NCBI GenBank assembly: GCA_009760855.2
Contig: WPIO01000039.1
Coordinates: 681,501-745,500, forward strand
Length of the DNA: 64,000 nucleotides
Reading direction: 5' to 3'
Source: Cristatella mucedo
Lineage: Eukaryota; Bryozoa; Phylactolaemata; Cristatellidae
Made by a program: the position numbers and the translations under genes. Of this stretch, positions 49,703 through 64,000 are shown piece after piece. The first letter of the stretch is position 1. Every line of letters starts with the position of its first letter. Below the pieces are notes generated by a model. That model made no database searches. It worked only from the letters and a program-made list of their open reading frames with translations, and was not told the DNA's origin.

Positions 49703-49870
49703 TCCTAGCTGATTAAACAGCCTCTTTTGTATAGCGACAGTAGAGCCTTTACGGCTATCACCACCGCTTGCAGTGGCAATATTGAATCGCCCACCGCAGG
49801 AATTGAACCCACGACCTCGGGACCGAAGTCGTGAAAGCAACTGCCTTACCTAGTGTCCCGTAGAGCGCAG
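49703..49870 (-). mobile_element. tRNA-like SINE family 2, well preserved
   Basis: On the minus strand contains the B-box GGTTCAATTCC, then 'gcggtggtgatagccgtaaaggctct' and 'ctatacaaaagaggctg...tcagcta'. Best copy of family 2 here. Confidence 0.75.
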
Positions 49871-50669
49871 CTGGGAGAGCCAGGCCTTACATTAACGCGG
49901 CAAAGAGGGCAGCTGACAGAGAATTTGTTCGAGTCCTCCTCGACCGCTTGCTCACATTCCGAGACATACTTTGCACTTGCCATCCGGATTATAATGATAA
50001 ATTTTACGTAATATTCCCTTGGACATTGTGCGGAAAATTTAGAGTCACCCGAAGCTCCCTTTTTGTTGTGGGTGACAGCGATACGAACGAACGAACGCAC
50101 ATTGTAGTGTGTAGATGTTGCTACATATCCGCAGGTTTCGTTCATATATTACCCTTGCTATGACTTGCCGCGACTCTACAGACTCTGAAAACGGAGGCGA
50201 TTTGTGCGGGGGAGATAACTTTGTCTGAATGTTCTTCCACCTACCCGTTCAGGGGCGGGCGGGCCTGCCTGCTTTGCGTGCGTACAAGCTTGGACGCTAG
50301 TGTAGGCGCGCTCGCTTTTTCACATTTCGCTATTGCGATCGAAAACGGCCCCCGAGCTACGGCCACGAGACTCAAATAAGGAATTGCAAAAAGCTTGCTT
50401 TGGGGCTCTTTTTGCGAAAACGGTCGATTCCTATCGCTAAGCTAAACACGTAACAGCAAAGCGAATCGTATTAGCGTCTCGAAGATCAAACGCGTTGCGA
50501 GATGGCTAGTATAACTGCCCGTCAGACGCGAACGCTTCATTCAGGAATTTCGGGTGGTCAAATCGATTTCGCTTAGGCCAAAATTCGCAGCGACCAATTG
50601 CTTGTCGCTCCGCGGCTTTGCCCCTTTGCTTCTAGAAGCCCGAGTCGGCTTAGCCGCCGTGAAGACAGC

Positions 50670-50672
<3 letters not shown>

Positions 50673-50736
<64 letters not shown>
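50673..50736. repeat. (AG)n microsatellite
   Basis: Uninterrupted AG dinucleotides, about 32 units. Confidence 0.97.
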
Positions 50737-50740
<4 letters not shown>

Positions 50741-50957
50741 CAGTTACCTCACAAAGAGAGGGGACGCCGTGCAGAGGCGAAGCCAGGATTGGAGAGCCGG
50801 GCTGGCACGAGGGTCTGGGGCGAAGCCCCCCACCCCCTGTAAAGGGAGTCTGGGGGCGTCCACCCAGCACCTGCGGCCAGCGAAAATTGGCCGAAATGAC
50901 GCCGTGGCCAAGGAGGGGCCAGCGGCGGTGCTTGCTCGGCCGCTGGCCGCCCGATCG

Positions 50958-51097
50958 GTTTGTTTTTCAAGCATGATTTTACTTACCATTCAATTGCATT
51001 TCACTTTACAGCATGTAAAGCGCCTAGAGAGAGATTGAGTTCTCTGAGGGCGCTTTATCAAGTGAATTATTATTATTATTATTATTATTATTATCAT
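50958..51097 (+). mobile_element. L2-clade LINE 3' tail
   Basis: 'gtttgtttttcaagcatgattttac' through the terminal hairpin to (ATT)n, very close to the copy at 6360-6482. Confidence 0.88.
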
Positions 51098-51102
51098 CGG
51101 GA

Positions 51103-51170
51103 CTCGGCTCCCACATACCAGGCCAGGGGGTGGCAGCTGCCACCTCCTGGCCTGGTAGGTGGGAGCCGAG
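51103..51170. repeat. 68-bp near-perfect palindrome
   Basis: Two 34-bp arms with no spacer and two mismatches, centre ggtggcag|ctgccacc. Starts six bases after the (ATT)n of the LINE tail. Confidence 0.9.
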
Positions 51171-51289
51171 CTGCCACCCCCTGCCATCTCACTGGCTTTG
51201 CCTCTGACGCCGTGGAGTGCGGCTCGCTTATGTCACGCCCCTTCGCCTAGTGCTGCCTACTGGGCGTCGCTCGATCTTGCCTGTTCGCT

Positions 51290-52545
51290 TCGCTAAACCG
51301 AGCAGCTTACGCTTAACGGGTATCTATATAGGAAGAAACGAGCTGTCTTACATACTATCCGCTGCGCATCCAAGTTTGTCAATGCTTTTGCAACGTCCAG
51401 TCTGAACCTAAGTAGTGATCTTTTTACATGTCCTGCCGGCGTAACAAGACGTTCGCAGAAGTCGAAAGATCTGCAGAAAAGTAAAGTAAATACCAGTTTA
51501 CCCAACAGCCTGTTTTATTATATATTAATTAGTTTCATACAATGGAGAGACGAGCCGTAGCGACCATGGCTCCTTCTTTTAAGCATCGGGCAATAAGCGT
51601 GAGCCAAGTCCGAACAGCTTAGCATTAGACAGCACCACCCGGTGGCCCATGAAGGATTATCTTTTGGAAACGTCGCCAATGCCACACTCGACAGCCGCAC
51701 GACAGCCGACATCCACGTGGCTCCCCACGTAGCAGAGCATCGGCTTCACTCGGTCCGGTCACTCACTCTTGCCACTCACGGTCAGGTGCCCTCGATCCCA
51801 TTGCTGCTCTGGCCTACTGATCGGACTTAATCGTTCATCGGGCTGCAGATTGTACCGCCTGCTCGTAGTCCTTGTCTGACTATGGAGACGACAGAAAATT
51901 CTCTCCGTGACACCGTGCCTTCACCTCCGCTAAGGCTTCAAGCGCCCACGCTTACGACCAACGACTGACTGAGCAGTGCGCACCTGCTGACTCGACGACA
52001 TTAGAAACGCAGCAAAAAAGCTCCATCTACTCCTCGCAGCATCTCCCTGCCATCAGCGTGTGCACGCGCGCGGACAGCTGCTTATTCGCTTAAGCGTGCT
52101 GGAACGGCCCACGTCGATGCCAGCAATAAGTTTTCAGTCTTCCTCTTCTGCCCGTGCAAAGTTCCCTCCGAGAAAGACTGCGTTTAAGGAAGGCGCAAAG
52201 CCTGGCGAAAGCAACGCATTTTGGTATGAGAATGAACACAGGCGAAGGAACGCATCGAGCGACTAAGCCTCCACATACAACTGGCCTTGAACTCACTACC
52301 GACGCACGTCACAACGTCCCCTGACATGAGGACATTTTAAAAGAAGCTTAAAACGGACTTATTTACTGCAGCATTTGGATGGTCTTTGTGATTCGTTCTT
52401 TCGTGTGCATGTACCTGCTGACACTATGCCTGCTGCCTATGGATGTTACTATCGATCATTTGATAATGCTTTCTATCCAGCACCTGTGAAGTACCTAAAC
52501 AGAGATTCGGTTCTTTGAGAGTGCTATACAAAAATAAATGTACTT
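51290..52545 (+). mobile_element. Old L2-clade LINE fragment, diverged subfamily
   Basis: Plus-strand remnants in LINE order: SKFVNAFATSSL (versus [12 protein letters not shown] elsewhere), later 'cgtcccctgacatgaggaca' and 'cttaaaacggacttatttac', then the 3' UTR and 'agtacctaaacagagattcgg...agtgctatac'. Heavily mutated and more GC-rich than other copies. Confidence 0.6.
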
Positions 52546-52695
52546 CATTTGTAAAACGCCCTAAAAGAACTTAATCTCTATTCAGGTCCTTCACATATGC
52601 CCCGGGGCTCGAGCCCACGACAACGACCATACCTTAGTCGGGGCGAGAACCTCAACCGCTCGGGCCAAACCGGCAAGACGTATTATTATTGTTAT
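52545..52695 (-). mobile_element. tRNA-derived SINE family 1
   Basis: On the minus strand: TGGCCCGAGCGG A-box-like, GGGCTCGAGCCCC B-box-like, then the LINE-like tail 'gagattaagttcttttagggcg'. Confidence 0.7.
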
Positions 52696-53101
52696 TATAC
52701 ACCTACCGCTAGCGATTCTCAACGATTGCCCCCGTTCAGGTCAAAGTCTAGTCTTCCTACTTGGCCTAATTCTAGGTACACCAATGAGCACGATACGCGT
52801 TTGAGCGCACGCGCTCGCCGGCGCATGCGCGGCGTTCGCGGCGCGCGAGCGCTATTTCGCCAGCTTGAGGGGGAGGGCGCGCTCGTGGCTCCGTCACCGC
52901 TAATCTCCGGATTGGATGGCCTTACGCGGACTTTTGGGTGGCACCGTTTGGTCCGAGGCGGTGAGCATGCTTGAAGCTAGCCAATCAGACGAGAGGCAGT
53001 GGGCATTCCTAGCTGCCTGAAAGTGGAGCATGGCGTCCGGCCGCGTTCGAGCGAGCTTACGAGTGCGTACATTGACTGGGCGACTCGTTCGGTTGGTTAT
53101 G

Positions 53102-53189
<88 letters not shown>
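53102..53189. repeat. (TA)n microsatellite
   Basis: About 86 bp of near-pure TA dinucleotides. Confidence 0.97.
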
Positions 53190-53192
<3 letters not shown>

Positions 53193-55004
53193 ATACTCAT
53201 AGCTCGAAGCGCAAAAGTTTTTCTAACGCGCACATTGTAATGAAAGAAGGTGGTTAAACTCCTCGCTATAGACGCCGAAAGTCCCAACGCTCGGCCCCAG
53301 AAACGCGTAGGATAGCTAAGAGAGCCATTTACGGAACGCAGCTGCGGCTGCCGTTTCAGCCTTGATATCCCTTGACCAATTGCGATCTGGGATTTACACA
53401 CGGTGTGGCAAATGATGAACGAGGGCATCGCGAATATCGCAACTCTACCACTGGACCGGGCAGAGTTTGCCAAAACAGCTGGGGCGCTAAGAGGCCGACG
53501 ACCGAAACGACTCCCTGGTGCAGCAGCGGGAGCGCGTTAAAATGTCCTCCCACGTGATTCGCATCGCACGTCCAGGCCTGCGCACAGCACCGAGGTCAGT
53601 CTGTAAAACGGCGCGGTCCGTGTTCTTTCCCCTTCTTCGCAAAAATCGATGCTCAGACTTAAGCACTCGTCAAACGTGGACGAGCGTCGAGGTCACGCTT
53701 TGGCCTCGACGCTAGTTAGTAAGCGAGGAGGAGGAGGAGGAGGAGGAGGATGAGGAGGAGGATGAGGAGGAGGAGGAGAAGGAGGAGGAGGAGGAGGAGG
53801 AGGAGGAAGCGAGAGAGCGCGCGCGCCAGTTTCTGTCTGCGCTCGTTCGTCGCCTTTGCACTTTGCACGATGCCGACGACTGCGCAGCTCAGGTCTAAAG
53901 TTGAATGTCCCTGGCCATCTGGCCATCGGATTCTGCAGGACCTGCGCGAGTCGGCTGATTGCTGCCATACGGCAGTTCTCCGTGAATCAAGCCGTCTGCG
54001 CCTGCACCTCAATCCGCGCCGGGGCCACGCGTCTCGGCGAGATAACGAAAACGGCGAACGCTACCCACTCTATCGACGCGACTAAAGTCAAAGAAAAAGT
54101 TTAAATCGCAATAATTTAATTCACTCGTTGCAAAAGTCGCGGAATGGCTCACGGCAGACATCTCATGCTGGTGCCGTTAATAAATAAAAGTCGCGTCAAC
54201 ACCCTGGTGCCGCCCGAGAGCAGCAGCCTTTCCCGGATGCTTTGCTCGGGCTAGCGTGCGCGCACGTACGTCGCTCGGGAGTGCGTGCAGCGGAGTCGCG
54301 CGGCAGCACGGTCGAGTTGCAGCAGCTGTGCGCCACTGGTTTCCGTTAGTTGCCGAGTAAGGCAGAGCGGCGACCGAGCGCCGAGCTACCGTACGGACGT
54401 AGAGCGCCACCCTCCCGATGCGTCGAACGCAATGCGGAACGAAGCGCTCTGGCCGACCTCAAAATCTGACGGACGGACAGACAGACGCCGACAGGCTTAC
54501 AATAACTTAATGCAAACGCTACAAGGGTGAGCAATTGAGAGGGTTCGTGGTTCGCTGCAAGCCGCCGCCGGTCATTGCCAGCTCGTAGTGCAGGAGGAGG
54601 CAGGTTGTCGCCTGCCGAAGGCATCCGTGAATGGCGAGCGGATAGCCTGCTGACAAGGACCGTGAAGGTTATTGAACGTTCGCGATCAAAGGTGACGTCA
54701 AAGATCGCGGGCAGCCCCGTCTTTGGACGCCATCTTTTCGCCGGACGCAATCGTTTTTTAGGGTGCCATCTTTTCGTCGAATGCCGTTTAGGTAGTGCCC
54801 GCAAGCGGGCAAACCAGCCTACATCCTCTTTCGACGGCGGTGGCGACGGTGCTGCTGGCAGCCGCATCCGCTGCTCAGATGGTGGCTTCCGGCAGCGAGC
54901 CGCGGTCGTCGGTCGGTTCATGCACGACTGTCCATGCGCGCGTCACGCAGCGCCCTCGCTCGGGGGAGGTGGTGGGCGCGCGCGGCGCCACCGCGTACGA
55001 GCTT
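53190..55004. other. GC-rich region downstream of the PRDM gene, no gene recognised
   Basis: Composition rises sharply toward the PRDM locus. Long open frames on both strands appear to be by-products of high GC. The PRDM 3' UTR should occupy the part next to 55004, but no confident polyadenylation signal was found. Confidence 0.45.
53725..53810. repeat. (GGA)n microsatellite
   Basis: GGA/GAG trinucleotides with a few GAT and GAA interruptions. Confidence 0.95.
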
Positions 55005-61074
<6,070 letters not shown>

Positions 61075-61405
61075 TACGTGACCCGCTCGTACGCGCTGAC
61101 GCGTGAGTCTGCGTTCGCGTGCAATTGCGATGGGGTGTGCCCGTGCGTGAGCTAGTAGTGCGCGCGGGAGCGCGTGCGGACGTTTGCTGACGCTTGCGCA
61201 CGCGTGCCTGCCTAACTGCATGTTAACCCGTGCTTTTGAAGGGCTTCCGCGCAGGTAGCGGATCAGTGAGGTTGAGGTGTCGGGTATATGGCGTCGTGCT
61301 TTTCTGCGGTGGCTCAGTCGGACGCTGCGGGCTGAACGTTGCCGCGTCCGATTGAGCCGCTCGGTAGCACCTGTCGGCGTCGGAATTGCCGAAGGCTTTT
61401 GGGGG

Positions 61406-61406
61406 C

Positions 61407-61481
<75 letters not shown>

Positions 61482-61489
61482 GAGAGACC
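61406..61489. repeat. (GA)n microsatellite upstream of PRDM exon 1
   Basis: About 80 bp of AG repeats. Confidence 0.96.
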
Positions 61490-61619
61490 ACTTGCTATCT
61501 GCTGGATCCTCTTTGAAGATCAGCTGAGAAAACAGGAGCCCGCGGAGTAAGCAGCTGGTCCTCGTATAACTCGACAGCGGAGGTCAATATATGCTACAGA
61601 GAGACGTCGGCTCTGGAGC

Positions 61620-63110
61620 GGGGCCGTAATTAATGGCAGCGGCTGTCTGCCCGCTCGCCGTGTCTCCTGCCGCGACCCGCCACTGGATGCCGGCAGCTGC
61701 CGGCGGACCAGCCGAGCCGTCGCCGACCGTGACAGCGAGGAGCGCATTGTCCAGTCGGCCGACCCGGCGGCGGCCGGTGCCCGCGTGAGGCGCTACGCAT
61801 CCGTCGCAGCGGCGGTGTCATCTCGGAGTGTTTGTCGATCGGCTCAAGTCGTCGCATTCTTAGCACCGCCGCCACCATTCCCCCCGCCCGCGAGGTTGAA
61901 ACGGTTATCGTGCGCTCGCCGAGCTGCCAGCCGCCGCGCGTGCGCTCTCGAGCCGTGCCGCCAGTCATGCGCCCTGTTTGCACTCGAGCGGTGACACGCT
62001 AGCATCTCCTCGACGTTTCGCTTCCAGCCAGCCCACTCGAGCTGCCGAGGTCCAGTCGAAGAGCTCGCGACGCCTGTTTGCAGTGATGTCGCTCAGTGTT
62101 TGCTGACGCATTCAACGCCGCCCGCCGCGCTGCGGCCGGCGGACCGCGCTACGTAGCTAGAGCAGCCAGCGCGGCCGGTCGGTCACGACGCCGCGGCGGC
62201 GGCGGCAGGCGCACTCGACAGAGCTCCGCCGAAGCCGTCCTGATTGCCGAGGCCCGTGGGCGAGGGTGGGGCCGGGCGAGCGCCGGCGGTCGTCGTGAGG
62301 CAGTGTCGTCGCAGGGTGCACCCGCCTCGAGACTCTCCTGCTCCAGCCTCGTGGCGATGGCCCAAAAATTTCAGCCGTCGCACACCTCCCTTACAGGTCG
62401 GCTGCTGATTTGGAAGCGTCATTCGTATCGTATGGCGTCAGAGGAACCTTCGCGGCGATCGCCGCCGCTTGCAGCGGGCAATGCAAGATCGCCCCACCTT
62501 CGTGCTGGAACCCACGACCGGGTCGCGAAGAGAAAGCGCCTTGACCCTGAACCCTGGGGCCCAGACTTTCCCCAGACATCGCTGAGCCACAGCGTCCATC
62601 TTGGACTCGGCGCCTGCGAAATTATCGGGTGGCGTCGGTTTCGTCAACGACGACGACGATGACGAGCCGGGCAGATCGTCGGCGGCGGCGGCAGCCGCCG
62701 TCGCAGCCGCCGCCGCCGCCGCACGCGTCGAAGCTCACGGCGCGTCCGGACGGCGATGGATCTGGATCCGGTCTGGGGGCGCCGCGAGCGCTTCCCGCCG
62801 CGAAAGTTTCGCCACGGTGCGGCACCACGGTGCGCCGCAGGAGGCGCTGAAGGCGGCCGGGGCGACGAAGCTTCGCGAGAGCGCGTCGCCGCGCCGTAGA
62901 CGCGCTACGAAATGAAGCGGCGGCTGCAGCGGCAGCTGCTGAGTCGAGCGTGGACGGATAAGCGTGCCTGGGTCGAACGACCGACCGACCGATCGACGCC
63001 GTTGCGCGCAGGCCGCGCGGCCTGCGCTCGCGACCGCGCGGCCTGCTCGAGCGGCCTGCGAGGCTTCGCGGCGGCGGCCTCGCAGCGAGGCGCGGCCTCT
63101 TCGCCGCGCC
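61620..63110. promoter_or_regulatory. CpG island between PRDM exon 1 and the right end
   Basis: Very GC- and CpG-rich with many poly-CGG/CCG runs. Lies upstream of PRDM exon 1 on the minus strand and upstream of the plus-strand exon at 63160, so it could serve as a bidirectional promoter. Inferred from composition only. Confidence 0.4.
62440..62545 (-). mobile_element. tRNA-like SINE family 2 copy inside the CpG island
   Basis: 'gcgatcgccgccgcttgcagcgggcaatgcaagatcgcccca' and 'gaacccacgaccgggtcgcgaagagaaagcgcctt' match the family. The copy is GC-shifted relative to those elsewhere. Confidence 0.6.
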
Positions 63111-63159
63111 GGTCTGCTCATTATCTGTCTGATTTGCGAGCTGTTGTTTTTTCTTTTAG

Positions 63160-63293
63160 CACCCCACAATGAAAGCATCAACAGATCGCCGGGCAAAGTT
63201 GTCCCGCGAGCCGCATTTCGCAGCTGTGCACGCCGTCGGCTGAAAGGCCATTTAGCGCACAATCGCAAGGGCAACACGGCAGCAAACAGACAG
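63160..63293 (+). CDS. Possible plus-strand exon of a divergent transcript
   Basis: Strong acceptor gttgttttttcttttag and strong donor CAG|GTGAGA bracket 134 nt. One frame is open throughout (PHNESINRSPGKVVPRAAF...). No family recognised; could equally be a non-coding or 5' UTR exon. Confidence 0.4.
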
Positions 63294-63814
63294 GTGAGAA
63301 CCGGCTTGGGTGCGATCATCACTCTTATCAGTGTCAGGAGTGCTTACTATTTACAAGAGCAACTCGCGCTTTGTCCGCGCGGGATCTCTGCGTCAGAGCA
63401 ACTGAACACGGTCGCTGCTAAGACAAGCCGAGTTTGTCAGAGCGATGTGCACTGTTTGCTTAAAGTTAAGCGTGGCTTGCGCCGCTCTGCCCGAGCTTAT
63501 TCAAACAGCTGTCGTCTGTAGCGACGGCACAGCGAGATCGCCAGCAAAATAGGGCGACGCAGCCCCAGCCCACCCCCCAGCGCCAGCGCCAGACCAAAAT
63601 CGACGCGAGAGTGTCCGAGCGGTCGCGCCCCCTCCCTTCGCCGCTGCCGCCGCCGGCGCCGCGCGGTCGCTTCGGTAAGCGACATGCAGAGGCTGACTTG
63701 CTTAACCCTGGCGTCGGGGCGGCCCCGTTGCTTTCTCGTCACCCGGGCAGACGCTGCTGCCAAAGCGGCGTCTGCTGGTCGTCGTCGTCGCGTCTCGAGC
63801 GGTGGCAGGTGTCT

Positions 63815-64000
63815 CTTCGTGCCTCTCTCTCTCGCTCTCTCCTTCTCTCCTTCTCTCTCTCTCGCTCTCTTTCGTTTTTTCTCTCTGTCTCTCTCTCTCT
63901 CTCTCTCGCTCCCTCTCTCTCTTTCTTTCTCTCTCTCTCGCTCTCTCTTTCTTTCTCTCTCTCTCGCTCTCTCTTTCTCTCTCTCTCTCTTTCTCTCTCT
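63815..64000. repeat. (CT)n tract reaching the right edge
   Basis: Imperfect CT/TTC repeats to the last base. Confidence 0.95.

Noticed and set aside
50750-50950. GC-rich block with 'gaagccccccaccccctgt...gggggcg' resembling a DNA-transposon end
   Set aside because: Only one copy visible and no defined terminal repeats, so no element can be assigned.
53057-53473. Open frames with long Tyr-Ile repeats
   Set aside because: Direct translation of the (TA)n microsatellite.

Overview
This is a nuclear genome segment from an intron-rich animal, most likely an invertebrate. The evidence is three spliced metazoan genes with conserved domains, introns up to about 6 kb, many L2/CR1-clade LINE fragments, tRNA-derived SINEs, microsatellites and CpG-rich promoters. 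There is nothing prokaryotic in it, and the species cannot be named from the sequence.

All three genes lie on the minus strand. (1) Positions 1-16410 hold the 5' part of DNA ligase III (LIG3). Six exons join in phase and run off the left edge. Exon 1 carries a mitochondrial-type presequence followed by an internal Met just before the PARP-type zinc finger, the same dual-start layout used by vertebrate LIG3. (2) Positions 23699-44787 hold a complete eight-exon cation diffusion facilitator of about 404 residues, of the manganese/MTP type. (3) Positions 55005-61074 hold a PRDM3/PRDM16 (Evi1/MECOM/hamlet-type) zinc-finger regulator in about ten exons, with four N-terminal fingers, a CtBP motif and three C-terminal fingers. 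No PR/SET domain and no equivalents of family fingers 1-3 are visible. Exon joins were inferred by eye from GT/AG sites and codon phase.

Between and inside the genes lies a dense set of mobile-element remnants. L2-clade LINE pieces, mostly 5'-truncated and ending in (ATT)n, occur on both strands from 1 to 52 kb. One tRNA-derived SINE family shares the LINE's 3' tail, and a second tRNA-like SINE family has its own tail. Two adjacent miniature LTR-like units with gag-like fragments lie at 17.5-20.8 kb. A DNA-transposon-like element with about 174-bp apparently identical inverted termini lies at 4352-5489. Several hairpins and palindromes are also present.

The right end (54-64 kb) is strongly GC/CpG-rich. 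It contains the PRDM gene, its probable promoter region, long (GA)n, (GGA)n and (TA)n tracts, and one plausible plus-strand exon (63160-63293) that may belong to a divergent transcript.

The genes have no evident shared pathway: DNA repair in nucleus and mitochondrion, metal transport, and developmental transcription control. They look like ordinary neighbours. The most notable observations are the dual-start LIG3, the trimmed PRDM3/16 architecture, the unusual TM2 motif in the metal transporter, and the LINE/SINE tail sharing.
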